From Liquidambar formosana (Eukaryota; Streptophyta; Magnoliopsida; Saxifragales; Altingiaceae), in assembly GCA_039720395.1 (NCBI GenBank), contig CM077828.1, forward strand, positions 22,548,717-22,612,716: a stretch of 64,000 bases of DNA. The letters run 5' to 3'. Shown here piece by piece: positions 33,301 through 45,096 of this stretch; the first letter of the stretch is position 1; the number at the start of each line of letters is the position of its first letter. Made by a program: the position numbers and the translations under genes. The notes under the pieces are model-generated. The model did not search any database, had not been told where the DNA came from, and saw nothing but the letters and a program-made list of their open reading frames with translations.

Positions 33301-33962
33301 CCTTCCCCTGTAATTTATTCAAAAATATTTAAATGTTTAGCTCTTAAGGGAATAAAATTACTGTTAACTATGTGCAGTCATATTGGGAAATCACGTCAGA
33401 TAGTTACTTTGCTTTCATTAAGGAATATGTGGTGGGAATTGGACCATGGAAGGATACGGTAGTTCCTGTAGTAAATAATTATCTACAAACACCTACTGAT
33501 CTTGTTGCCAAAGCTCATTCCCATGACCTACAGGTGTGTATTCTCTGTCTAAAACTTGTATGAAGTATTGTTTTAATAAGGTTATAACTTATAACATAGG
33601 TCTTCTCTCATGATTATGTTGTAATTGGCTAGCCTTTTTCTTAAAGATTGCATTGTCATGTTGTGACTATTTGTTGTTTTGGATAGCATTTGGATTGAGC
33701 AAACTGAAAACATCTGATCGTTGGACTACTTTTACTGATTAAGTTGTGAGTTTAAAATAGTGATAACAAAGTAATAACTTATTAGAAAAGCATTCACACA
33801 AAGACGTAGGAGAAGTCTCGTATTCATGGTCTCCAATCTTGGCCATCCCAATGTTTGCTGCAACATAGGATTAAATTTTTATGTTTTATTTCCTGAATAA
33901 TTCTGTAGGTTATAAGCCCCCATTTAAACTGGAAAGAGCCCTACTATGATTCCAGAAAAAAA

Positions 33963-34017
<55 letters not shown>

Positions 34018-34996
34018 AAGAAAAGAGGGAAAATATATATATATATATATATAAAAATAAAAACGAAAACAGATTCATACTGCGAGTTGAGCTAAGGAAT
34101 GGCCATGTGGGGTTTTAAATATGAATCTTATATATTGTGGATAAAGATAGGGGATATGTGAAGCACAATCATTTGCCCTTAATTTCCTGATTATTTAATG
34201 TTTGACAAATGAAATTCTTCCTTGGTCTGTTTTGCTAGAAAAGGTATTTCAGATAACTCCCAAAATTAATTCAGAATCTGTCTTGAGTTATTTAACTCTT
34301 ATATGACTAGTTTTAAAGGCGCTAAGGTTGTAGCTTTCAATAAATACATTGTTTGGGTCATGGACTTTGTTGCATTTTTGTAAAAAATTCATCCTTTCAT
34401 TTGTTCAAGCCATGACCTGGAACTTTGCAGGGGAATATTCTGCTTTGATGTATTTCTGTAAGAAATTGTGGCAGATTGATATTATAATATATATATATAT
34501 ATACACACACACACATGATAGTGATAAAAACAAGGATTATATCACATTTTGTTTGAATTTTTTTCAAAAAAACATTGATACATTAGATACTTGTAATGTT
34601 TTGTATGTCTCAACTTGGACAGATCATAGCCATCCAAAAGAATGTGTTAGATTTTGTTCATTTGACTTCACTTTTTCGTCAGATTTGTTTGAGTAGGATA
34701 TTTAACTGATATCTTCAAGAGCTTAATTGCATCTTGTAATGGTGATTCCAATTCAGGTGCACCCATACACCTACCAGAACGACAAGTTATTACACTACAA
34801 CTTCAATCAAGATCCATATGAAGAATATGAGTACTGGATAAACAAGATAGGAGTTGATGGCCTTTTTACAGACTTCACCGGCAGCCTCCATAATTTTCAG
34901 CAGTGGACCTCCCCAAGTAATAGTGATGATAATAGCAGTGAAACTAAATTGTTGCATAGGATTGCATCAATGGTCTCTGCCTACACAAAGGGTTGA
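27316..34996 (+). CDS. GDPD: Secreted glycerophosphodiester phosphodiesterase, GDPD5/6-like (copy 1), 391 aa
   Basis: Eight exons: 27316-27328, 29209-29387, 30019-30202, 30497-30571, 31600-31709, 32544-32762, 33378-33533, 34757-34996. All GT-AG with matching phases. The tiny first exon (MTSP) plus exon 2 creates a signal peptide (hydrophobic VPFIFLVLIVGCA, residues 7-19), implying secretion or vacuolar/cell-wall location. Catalytic GDPD motifs: HRGSNGELPEE (His48), ETD (Glu75, Asp77) and CFHD (His90). Later conserved blocks include YPEIKNP, IQSFAPTSL, VGIGPWKD and VDGLFTDF. The enzyme hydrolyses glycerophosphodiesters to glycerol-3-phosphate and an alcohol, usually in phosphate recycling. Relative to copy 2, one codon is lost and residues change near THWFT, RFIFRD and QNDKLLHY. 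A Helitron sits just upstream of exon 1, so expression may be altered. Confidence 0.93.
27329..29208 (+). other. Intron 1 of GDPD copy 1
   Basis: 1.9 kb following a 13-nt first coding exon (CCCT|GTAAGC ... TTGGCAG|GCTTTG). Contains a T-run (about 27446-27461) and GT repeats. No gene or clear transposon inside. Confidence 0.75.
31823..32031 (-). mobile_element. tRNA-derived SINE in GDPD copy 1 intron 5
   Basis: On the minus strand it begins with a tRNA-like head: A box GTAGCTCAGTTGG and B box GAGTTTGACCC, 30-odd nt apart, then a non-tRNA body and an A-rich end (plus strand TTTTTATTTTTTTGG). A 12-bp target duplication TTTGTGATAATT flanks it (31811-31822 and 32032-32043). The same insertion is in unit 2, so it predates the duplication. 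The sequence around 60085-60190 is from the same family. Confidence 0.85.
32807..32914 (+). repeat. 54-bp perfect tandem duplication in GDPD copy 1 intron 6
   Basis: GACACAGTCAACTACAAGG... of 54 bp occurs at 32807-32860 and again at 32861-32914 with no difference seen. Unit 2 has a single copy, so this arose after the segmental duplication. Confidence 0.95.
33963..34052. repeat. AT microsatellite in GDPD copy 1 intron 7
   Basis: A long TA run of about 50 bp and a shorter one after AAGAAAAGAGGGAAAA. Unit 2 has a longer first run and almost lacks the second. Highly length-variable. Confidence 0.95.
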
Positions 34997-36659
34997 AGTG
35001 GTTGTATGTGTCGCTACTTTCTATCAGCATTTTTAGAGGCAACTTCTATGAACAAAATATTATTGAAATATATTCATAAAAGGTAGTAGTTTCAGGATTT
35101 TTGTTCTCTCTTTTAAGAATATCAGAGCATTATTTGTTGAGTCATTCAATATAAAATTAATATCTGTTACAGATTCTGCCCGCTTGTTGGTCATAACCAA
35201 GCACTCAACCCATTGAATGGCGCTTAAAATATAATTATAATAATTTTTATTTACTTATTTATTCATTAGAATTAAAATCTGGGACTTCTTCAGAACTATG
35301 GTTGTCATTACTTTCTACAATATAGTGACGGAAACAACAAAATAAATCAAAAACACATGAAATAGTGTGCAGTAACAACTGTTTCAATTCATGTTTCTAG
35401 GTTTAGGCTAATCAGTCTTGACCTGAATGCATGATTGTTCAATTTATCCAAAAGTTTCCTCAAACCTTAAATTTTTGCTCGATTGGTAATAATATATTGA
35501 AATGGACTACTTCCAAACTCTTTCTTGAATTTTTCTGTTTCTGGTCAAATTTTTGCTACCTAAAACCTTGCCTTTGATCAAAATACTTCACATAGCAGAG
35601 GCAACATGTCATGTTGCACCCAGGCACCTTGAACATTGTGAGTGCCTTTGTTCCTACATCTCTTACCAGCATTGTCAATTTGCGTACATGGAAGAATTTG
35701 TATTGTCCAAGGATTGATGTATTATATATAATAGATCCTACTAAGGAACTATCCACACTATCCCATCAAGTTATTGCAGGAATTCTGAATCTGACACTTC
35801 TAAGCACCTTTTGACATCTGTGGCTGGCAAATAGAAGATTGGGGCAATAAATTAATGGAACCTGCCAGTATATAAATCATTTAACCAAATTGAGTGCTTT
35901 ACTTAGTGAAATAGGACATCACATGAACAGTCCCAAACCTTCATAGTCAAGCCACCAGCAATTAGCAGATTTAGACCGCAGGGCACTAAAATTCACAGTT
36001 GATCTCAATCACTGTTGCTACTACAAGATCACAAGTCGTCCAAGAATTTAGGCATGAGAGCAAATTAGCCGAAGTTATAACCAATAGCAAACCACCTGTT
36101 TTGGGGTAAATTATTTATAGGAAGTACATTATTGGTGCATCAACTTGAACCACTTGAAGTTTCTGGTTTTTTTGACATTCATTTTTCCCTTCTTAAGACA
36201 CAGATGAGTTATTCTTCAAATAAGCTACAGAGCAAAAAACCACAAGAACTCAATGAATGGCCTGCATTAATTTTGGGACTCATGCTACAACCCATCCAAA
36301 GATGAAAAGTACATTCAATCATTGGATTCATTGCATATTTGCATGGCTCATATTGACATAGCAACATCCAAACAGAAGGAAACGACTTTTCACATACAAT
36401 TCTAGGGCACAAACATCATATGGAGACTTAATGTTAAAGCTGATTTTAACTGCTTCAATTTACTGCAACAAAACCACTTTGATGATCTGAAAAACATATA
36501 TTACAAGAAAGGGTGTCAAGAACCAATAGTCTACCCTCCAAATTGGATTCAACCTTCTACCCTTCTACCATGGTTACAAAAGAAACTTATATGTTAAAGA
36601 TATGCAGAGAATTCAAGGTATATTGCCTCTAATTCATGATCCTAATGACAAAAACCACC
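34997..36659. other. Convergent intergenic region, GDPD copy 1 / truncated RPA1
   Basis: 1.66 kb between the GDPD stop and the RPA1-copy stop, holding the 3' flanks of both genes. It is almost identical in unit 2. A short open frame at 35611-35814 is conserved between units but shows no family I recognise beyond a chance-level SAFVPTSL string. Confidence 0.5.
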
Positions 36660-38248
36660 TCATTGAGAGACTTTCATTTTTGATATATCTTCCAGCAAAA
36701 GCCTGGATTCAGCAGCAAAATCAACTGGAGCAACAGACTTGGCAGTTATCCTCTGCCTTTTCTCGTTCATGTACTCATTCTGCACAACACTAACCCGGAA
36801 AAGATAAGGGACCCATGTAGCTTCTTTTAATTTAAGTTGGTATAAATTCTGGTCTCCCTCCTGAAAATACAAAATAAAAAATAAAATATCAGTAAATACC
36901 TCAAAATTTTAAGTGAGAAATTTTCATTTTTTTTCAAGTGATTTTAGTTTTTGCGTAAACACATGGGTTTCATAGATAGTTTACCTGTGATTCCAGCTTA
37001 TCAAGCTCATCGGCAGAGCAGCCAATTATCTGTTCTGCTTGTTCATTGAACACAGAAACCCAAGCTTCTCCACTCGCATCAGAAACCTTTACTACCATTA
37101 TGTATCTGAAAAAATAAAACAAAAAGGGAAAATTAAGACAAGGCATCTGTAAAACAGCTTTCATGAATTTCCACCATAGTGTTCTTACTGTCTCAAACTT
37201 GCCAAGTCCCTCACCTTAAACTGCACTCTTCATCATTCTTCTGGCATCCTTCACACCAGTACCCAGATCCAATTGCATCTGTCACCTTCTTGTTGCATGT
37301 TTTACAAGCCCGATACCACATTGTCTGATCAGGCTTGATAAAGCTTATATATGCTCTGATGCTGAAAAATGCAGGCTGAACAGACAGAACAAAACAAAAC
37401 AAAATCTAGATTGTCAGAGCAGGAAATTAAGTTTCAACTAATGAGCTTAACCAACTGAAACTAGCTGTAATGATGTAATGACTAATTACTCAATTAGACT
37501 CTAGTGACTTTTATGTACAACCCAAAACTAAACCGAAGGTTCTACTAAAACTGCAGAGGCATGACTATCACTATAAACTATTTCCCTCCGATCTTTATTC
37601 AATCTCCATAATTCCTCCAATGGATAGAAGAGAGAAGAAAGATCTGATAATTTGAAATGCTTCTCTTTTCCTTGAAAGGGCTGTTTGAACTTTGTACAGT
37701 ACCTTGTCCTCACCCAAGGATGGGTTACTGGTTATATATGAAAGGCGGACCCGGTCAGAGTACATGGACTGCATTCCACCCTTTGATGAAGGGCTCATAC
37801 CAGAGCCAACAGAAGCCATTGAGGCTTCTTTCCCTTCAGAGTCATACCTGTGCACCCAAAAAACAAAAAACAATTTAGTCAAAAATACTTGAAAGAACAA
37901 ACAAAATAATAGCTTGCTGGACCTTGTCTCACCAGGATCTCAACTTCTTTGATTCAGGCATATCTGTATTTACCAGTACAGTGCTTCTGGTCAGTGTTGA
38001 CAAAGATACACCTGAAACAGGATACAAGAAGCAAGTTATGAAGAGACTTTTACTTTCATCCTCATTGTTAAATTAGTCCAACTCCCTTCAAAACTATTAA
38101 AGCTTGAAGTAACTTTAGAATACCTTGAAAATCTCCAACTTTAAGGGATTTGATTGCAACTATGGGAGATTTATCAGCATTGTCCAGCAATTCCTGCCCT
38201 ATACTGGTTGCAAGATCATTCCACAAAGAGACCACAACTGTCTTCTTC
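36660..38248 (-). pseudogene. RPA1: 5'-truncated RPA1 copy (exons 7-12)
   Basis: Exons on the minus strand: 38124-38248, 37933-38011, 37703-37847, 37215-37375, 36985-37105, 36660-36860. They match exons 7-12 of the intact gene at 54416-58740 in length, splice sites and frame. Coding capacity starts at residue 347 of 622, so the DNA-binding domain B is cut through and only the C-terminal DBD-C with its Cys4 zinc finger is complete. Promoter, start codon and exons 1-6 are missing because the duplication breakpoint (38278) lies in intron 6. Only a few substitutions distinguish it (for example E for K in the LxSQ end of exon 11). No stop or frameshift has accumulated. Without a promoter it is probably a pseudogene, though it could be transcribed from the adjacent AFP leader region. 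Confidence 0.9.
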
Positions 38249-38278
38249 CTGCAATGAAAATTACAATATCTTCAATTC

Positions 38279-38283
38279 TTCAC
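38279..38283. other. Duplication junction
   Basis: Five bases (TTCAC) separate sequence ending like 56034 (RPA1 intron 6) from sequence starting like 18182 (AFP 5'-UTR intron). CAC also precedes the left edge at 18178-18180, so one to three bases may be microhomology. This pattern suits end-joining or template switching rather than recombination between long repeats. Confidence 0.85.
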
Positions 38284-38364
38284 TTCTTTGATTTCTTGTA
38301 AACAGAAGAGCATAGAACAAGCGTTTCTGCTTCACTTCTTCACTTTCTCTTTATTCTATACACA

Positions 38365-41148
38365 ATGGGTGAAGCAAACAGGCATGAGGTTGCTAAGATC
38401 AACGCTTCCCTGCAAACCAATGGAAACCCAATAAATCCTTTACAGAGATTCAACCCCCAAAGGCATTTAGATTCGGAACAACTAGACCTCAATCTTAGTC
38501 TCTCTTTAGGTAGATCTCACAGAGAAATCCCCAAAGAAAAGCCCCTAATTCGGTCATCTTCGGTCGCCGGAATTATGACCCGGAACGAAAATGCCCGCGA
38601 ATTCGCTTCTCCGCCGCAGCCGCCGGCTTCGTTTCTTTCATTGTCGAGGTCGTGCTCTTTGCCAACGGAGGGAGAGCAAGAGCGGTGGAAGGTTAAGGAG
38701 TTGCAGTCAGTGAGGAGAATGGAGGCCAAGAGAAGGATGGTGGAGAAGCAGAGGAGTGGCAGAGTAACCCCTGAAGAAGACAAGTCTCCGGTGGGAGAGG
38801 CGGTGGATCCGGCTGAAGTGGCGGCTTGGGCTGCTGCTTCAGCTGCGAATAGCGCCGCGCTTTGCCGTGCTATTGTTAAAATCAAAGCCCAGAACATGTT
38901 AGCCGCAAACCAAACAAGCCAAGGTATCACAATAGTACATTACTCATATGCTTATATTTATTTGCTGTTAGCAGATTTAATTCATAATTTCTTTGTACAT
39001 TGTTGAATTTTAGCAGTATTTGCTTCTGTTTTATATGGTTTTTGGTGAAATTCGATGTAGTGGATCTGTTTGCATGGTTTAGGAATCTTCTAAATTGTTT
39101 GATGGGGAAATTCCAATCTCTTTTTCCTCTCTTTTTCTTTGGGTTACAAAAGCTCTCCCTTTTCTGCTTTTTCCGACACCGAACCATACAAAATGATGAT
39201 AGTTAAACAGGTCTGAGTAATATTTGATAACAAATCCATTCAGCAAATTGACAGAGAAAAAGAAAACAATACAGATAAGAGTGTTATAGAATCTCAACCC
39301 GGCCATGTATCAAACAAAATAGGTACTTTAACTTCATAGTGCAATCCAAAAACCCACAATACTAAAGTTCTGCCAACATACGTGGTCACGCGTTTTTTAC
39401 GTGTTATCCACATAATTTAGGGTCCAAACATTCTGCCAAATAGTGGCTAACATGAAGTTCCAATAAAATTTGAGACATAATTAATTAATTATGTTGGAGT
39501 AACTACTTATTTGAATGCAAGTATGTATCTTCTAACTTTCTAAATTCTCACTATAATGGAAATAGAAAGGTTGACTCTGTGTTGTATTCTAACAGTTTAA
39601 GTTAAAGCATAAGATATAAGGACATCCAGTGAATATGCCTCTTCATCTGTAGTTGCTGTTTCTTTTCATTATAAGAACCAATTACACTAATTGATTAAAA
39701 CCTAGAATTTTTTTAAAACGAATCTGAAGAACTAGCTCCTATCATTTTACTGCACAACTTTGTTCACGAAAATTTCCTATGGATTTTGTTTATAGTTCTT
39801 TAATTCTTTTAATTATGAATTCACTAATGCTTTGTTTGGTTGCCCATAAGTTGTAGGGAGAAAAAAAAAAGGGGGTAAATTCTTGTTGAACTCAGCAACA
39901 GTTGGAGCATAAATAAAATGAGTCTATTAGATGTCCCTAAGGAATTGAACAAATGCTTTCATCCATTGTCTTCTAATAGGAGTTGAAATTAGTCATCGTA
40001 TATTTGGTAGCACTTAAATGAGACCATTAACTATGGTATGGCCCAGATACCAGATTGGTAACATACAGTTACAGGCAATTCACAAGTATTAAACACGGCA
40101 GTAGAACTTCATAATAGAATTGCTAGAATTCAAATCACCCTGTATAAGAGGAGGCAAGTAGTTATATGCTATCAAACTCTTGCGGCTTCGATGCTAAATG
40201 TATGTGCTTAATTAGGAGATTTCTCTTTTCTGCCATACTTTTCCATTTTTCATTTTATACGTTCTCTCCTTTTTGTTTATTTGTTGAGACTTTTTGTCCT
40301 TTCCTATCTTGGGTTTTTGGAGTTTGAATTTATGAGTGAGTATTTTCCAGAACAAAGATAATGGCTCTAGAAAATAAAACGATTTTGAAGATGGTCATCA
40401 TCCTGTCTTGGTAACAGTGGTAAGACAATCCTCTCTAAGGGCATGACCAAAGTCAGAATTTGGGGTTCAAAAGCATGAGCTGTCCCTTTTTGGAGTGGTA
40501 GAACTTCCACCAGTACAGTTACCAGAAAGGGTAGAGAGATGAACAAACACAACAAGAGAATCTAATCAGCCTGACTAATGTACAATTTTGATTCCAACCC
40601 CAAATGAACAAAATACAAAACAACAAAATAAGCCTTCCCAACAATGCAAAATCCAATCCCAGGTTGAGAAGGAAGAAACAGAAATCAATAGAAATGTGTA
40701 AAAGGTTAACCATAATGTTTTCACATATATAGGCGCTTGTGCTGTTGAGATAGCAACTTCAAGTTAATAAATGGCATGTATCATGCATGGATTGGAGTGC
40801 TTTGGTATTTTGTGCAACAAATGTAGTGTTTATTTGGTTTTGAATACTCCTTTCCAATGAAAGTATGTGTACTTTAATATAATTCCGATTTTCAGATACG
40901 CAGTCCTTTCGATCTTATTTTCTCTTTACTTCATGAACCACCATCTATAAAATTTTTGGAAATTGTTTCTTTTTGTGTTTTTTATTTTGTATAGTTCAGA
41001 CTAGATTTTACAGCTACTGAGCTAAAATGAAAGGTATGCAAATCTCAATTTCTGTTGAATTGATGAATATTAATATCTCATTTATGGTCTTTCTCTATGT
41101 GTTATATAAGATTATAGCATTCATTTAACATAAGTTTTATTTAGAAGC

Positions 41149-41185
<37 letters not shown>

Positions 41186-42217
41186 CAGTCCATAGAAACA
41201 TCCTTGATGACTGTCTTAGTAAAATGCACGCCCGCGCACACATACACACACACTCACACTTATAACTCACTTTGTGGTGACATTCCTTGATGATTACCTT
41301 AGTAAGCAAATTTATTGTGAAAGTAAATATCTTGACTCAACTAAATTTCCTACTGCTATCCTAGATGCTCATTATAATTTTGACTGCATAAGCAATTTAA
41401 ACTACTCTACTTACCCACATTCAGGCTAATAGTTGAATCAACCATGAGTACAGTACTTTTTGGTGATTTTTAGAGGAAAATCTCATAAACATCAATTAAT
41501 AGTAATGAATTGCAACCAACTTTAGGCATTAGTGGTACTTAGGCTGGGAAAAATAAAATGCAAATTCGAGATGTAAAAGGGTTTTTATAGAGTATCCCAT
41601 GTTGCTCATTGGGAGGAGGAGGGAGGGATTTTTAGGTAAAACTCTGGCCCCCACTGCTAAGCCTTGATGTAAATTTAATTATGAAAGTTTTAGCTTGCTT
41701 ACCTTTTATCAATTTCTTTCTTTTTCTTTCTTTTCTTTTCTTTTTTTTTTTTTTTCATTTTGGTTAGAGATATAAGAGTTGGTTGCATTAATTCCTTACA
41801 GGACTAGGAGGCTTGAACACACCTGTGGGTCTTACCCATTCTCGGTCATTGCCAGAGCAAAGGGAATTGGAACCTGTGGCCTCCTTTGGGACAGTGGCAA
41901 ATGAAAAATTTGCCAGGCCTGCTGAAACCAAGCTGGAGAATCCATCCAAGAAGGCTAAAATTTTTGACACCATCATGCAGGGAACTGGGATGGAGGTGTT
42001 GAAAAAGATGCCTAGTGTGACAACTAGAGGAGATGGACCCAATGGGAGAACGATAGAAGGGTTTCTATATAATTACATGAAAGGTCAAGTGAGCATTGTG
42101 TGTATTTGCCATGGCAGCTTCCTCTCTCCAGCAGAATTTGTTAAGCATGCTGGCGGCGGCGAAGTGGCGAACCCAATGAGGCATATTACTGTCTGCTCTA
42201 CTTCTCTTTCCTTATAG
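38365..42217 (+). CDS. AFP: Ninja-family protein, AFP-like (copy 2), 324 aa, native promoter lost
   Basis: CDS joins 38365-38923 and 41802-42217, same lengths and phase as copy 1. The EAR motif [10 protein letters not shown], basic stretch and C-terminal [13 protein letters not shown] domain are intact. Protein differences from copy 1 cluster in residues 30-82, in the disordered linker after the EAR motif (for example S30N, S53R, P61L, I72T, G78R, T82S), plus K/T and N/H changes in exon 2. The sequence upstream of 38284 is RPA1 intron and exons, not AFP promoter: the G-box, TATA box, first leader exon and uORF are absent, and only the intron acceptor (TGTAAACAG, ending 38305) and 59 bp of leader remain. 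Coding capacity is complete, but expression would need a new promoter. Confidence 0.9.
38924..41801 (+). other. Intron of AFP copy 2
   Basis: Counterpart of 18822-21693 with point differences and a longer TA microsatellite (about 41151-41181). No nested gene seen. Confidence 0.8.
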
Positions 42218-42859
42218 AAATGGTGATGGTTTTGGTCCCCTTTTGTGGACTGTGTAATGTAGGAAGAGGAAAAAAAGGCAAACTGGGTAAGAAATTTTTT
42301 TTTTCTTCCTTTTTGTCTTTTTGGGTAAAAGGAAACTTCCATTGGATGATGCACATATTTTTCTCACCCCTTCAAATGCAAGTTTATGAAGGTTTTCCTT
42401 TTATTTTCCTTCTCTTCTTATCTGGTAGCTCCTTTAGCAGGAATATTTAGATGGAAATATGAGATGATTCTATATTTTGTTTCTTGGATGGGATTTTTCT
42501 ACAAACCAAGTAGAGGAAGCAACTAATTAGTTCTGGCAATAGTGCTTCCCATTATATAAAGGAAAATGCTATTTGCTCCGAATTTCCACACCAACTCTTG
42601 TGGCAGATGATGTGGTAGAGTCACAACAGTCCAATTAAAAAAACGTGTACTTCGTCACGCGCCACCTAAGGTGGTGCAAAGAGTTGAGTTACTCTTAGGA
42701 GGAATGAGTTGTATACTGTCCTAATTTTTATTTTTAAATACAAAGCGGTTGCTCTCATGACTCGAGTGTATTGACCTCATTTTTCTCTCATATTTCTTTG
42801 TTTGACTAGGTTATGATAGTAATCTTTCTTTTTTTTCTTCCTTTAAGATTGTTACATAT

Positions 42860-43560
42860 CCATTAACCAAAATATCTTCAAGAGCTTAATTTGCAACTTT
42901 TAATGTGATTCCAATCCAGGTGCACCCATACACCTACAGGAACGAGAATTCGTTCTTGCACTACAACTTCAGTCAAGACCCATATGAAGAATATGACTAC
43001 TGGATAAACAAGATGAGAGTTGATGGCCTTTTTACAGACTTCAGTGGCAGCCTCAATAATTTTCAGCAATGGACATCCCCATAGCCCAAGTCATAGTGAT
43101 GACTGATGACAATGGCACTTAAACTAAATTGTTGTACTAGATTGCATCATTGGTCTTGGTCATATGTATCATATATTATTTCCTATCAGCAATTTTAGAT
43201 GCAACTTTTATGGACGAAACATTATAAAGCCATTGGGACTAGTTTAATAGTGAAATAGGATGGGATGAAGGGTAAGATCAGGATAAGTTAGGGGTTCAAA
43301 CCCCTTCCAATTCTACCAAAATTTTTTTTTTTTGAAATGTATGTGTAAAAGGTAATGGTTGTAGGTATCATTTTTATTTTATTTTTTTCTATCAGCAATT
43401 TTAGATGCAACTTCCTTGGATGAAACATTATTGAAATATAATCATAAAAGGTAAGAGTTTCAGGATTTTTGTTTTCTCTAGTGAGAATATCATAGAATTA
43501 TTTGTTGAGTCATTCATTATAAAATGAGTACTATTTTGTATAGATCATGCCTGCCTGTTT
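42860..43560 (+). repeat. Older partial duplicate of the GDPD 3' end (unit 2)
   Basis: Counterpart of 22720-23420, including the T-arm-like insert (GGGGTTCAAACCCC) near 43290. Confidence 0.8.
42920..43084 (+). pseudogene. GDPD last-exon fragment (unit 2)
   Basis: Preserved acceptor (CCAATCCAG) then VHPYTYRNENSFLHYNF...DGLFTDFSGSLNNFQQWTSP, ending prematurely at TAG (43082-43084). It retains the LNNFQQWTSP segment deleted in unit 1. No upstream exons are present. Confidence 0.85.
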
Positions 43561-45096
43561 GTTAACCACTATATTCTCAAGTAAAAAACATATGAGATGA
43601 AGAACACTTTTTGGTGGCTTCTCGGTTCCCTTGGGATTATTTTGTGTGGTTTCTTTGTTTATTTTATGCTTTGTTTATTTTTTTATTTTTATTTTTTGGT
43701 CATTTGAAGAATAATAATAACGATAACAAGAAGAAGAACAAAAAAGAGCCAAAATTAGGTGCTTGGGCTTATTTATTTTTCCGTTTATTTATTTTGGCTT
43801 AGGATTGGAATATACATAATCGATTGGGGGTGGGTTCGGAAATAAATTATTTGTACCCGAGTCGGATTCAAGGTGGGGTATGGATGAGTATATATATGTA
43901 ATCGGGTCTGAGGTCGAGTTGCAACCACCCAATTAAACCCCCTTCGTTGCCATCCCTAAATGGGGCCATTTGGCCAATCAAAATGTGTTATTGCATGATA
44001 TGAATAATCTAAATTCCTACTGATCATCCATTCACTAAGAGAGGTCCTAACTCGATTGAGCCCTCATACACGACATCTAATACCCTACCCAAATCTCACC
44101 ATATAATTGTCCGAAATTTCAAATTTAATTTGGGAATTAGCTATAATATTTGGAATAGGAGTAGTAATTATAACATTGGAAATAATTTCAAGCTCCATTG
44201 ACATGCATGAGAAGGAAAAAAAAAAACAAAAAAAATAAAAACAAAAACAAAGATGAATTGGGAAATTTGGAAATAACTTGAAATATCAAAACCATTAATT
44301 CAACTAATCTCCCAAAACAAAGATAAGATTGCTCACCGTTCATGTTAATTAATGCTTAGGATAATATCTCCCACTTCTTAAAACATAAGTTCCAAAAAAT
44401 GATTCACCTAACTGATTAAATGTTGTTATTTGATAGTTTGGTAGATTTAACTTAATATAGAGGAGAGGGATGATTGAGTGTGGGACAAGTTCAGAGTTAT
44501 GCATGACTTTTACGTACATTTGTATTTGTCACGTAACCGTGCAATCCCATCCCGGACGATCACACCGCACCCGATATTTTTGCAAGAAGAGAGGTTAATG
44601 AGAGCCAATCCTATCTTGACCTAGCTGGTTTGTTTCTCAACGGCAAGTTTGCCAACCAATTAATCCTACAGAAACCATCCAATGAAAATCGTCCACCTCA
44701 CCATTTCACGCAGATTTTTTCTCGTGAAGGAAGCAGACAGTCCTCAATTCCTCGTCACGCTGCCAATCTGCCATTTCCTTCAATGACACGGACCTTTCTT
44801 GGTTTTTACTATTTTTTTTTCTTTTTTAATTATCCAAATGGGATCAATCCAACCAATATTCTGGGAATATAGATGGATCCAAGGCGACGGATCTGCCAGG
44901 TCCACCATTTTAAACAGCTTCGGCCACACGGAATACTGACACACCTTTCCCATATACGACCCATGACTGGGCAAGACGTAGAAGTCAATAAGGAGGCAAA
45001 TACAGAGAGACAGAAACACTTCTAAAAGGAAGCAAATACGGAGACACAGAAACAGAGAAAGAGAGAGAGAGGAGGCCATCAGTCCATCACCATCCC
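43560..45096 (+). promoter_or_regulatory. Uninterrupted upstream region of GDPD copy 2
   Basis: Contains the same promoter-like block as 24300-24810 in unit 1, running without interruption into a purine-rich leader (GGAGGCAAATACAGAGAG) and the start codon at 45097. The leader holds a two-fold repeat of the AGGAAGCAAATAC-GAGA-ACAGAAACA type. This is the ancestral arrangement. Confidence 0.55.

Larger units (their letters stand above)
18182..38278 (+). repeat. Segmental duplication unit 1 (20.1 kb, 17.7 kb without Helitron)
   Basis: Nearly the whole sequence from TTCTTTGATTTCTTG at 18182 to ATCTTCAATTC ending at 38278 recurs in the same order and orientation at 38284-56034. By eye the identity is about 98%, with small indels. 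The left edge is in the AFP 5'-UTR intron; the right edge is in RPA1 intron 6. The main difference is a 2.4-kb Helitron in unit 1 only. Confidence 0.95.

Noticed and set aside
35611..35814. Open frame conserved in both units with SAFVPTSL, reminiscent of the GDPD QSFAPTSL block
   Set aside because: Only a short string matches, neighbouring residues do not, and no splice sites frame it. Conservation between units is expected from their recent duplication.
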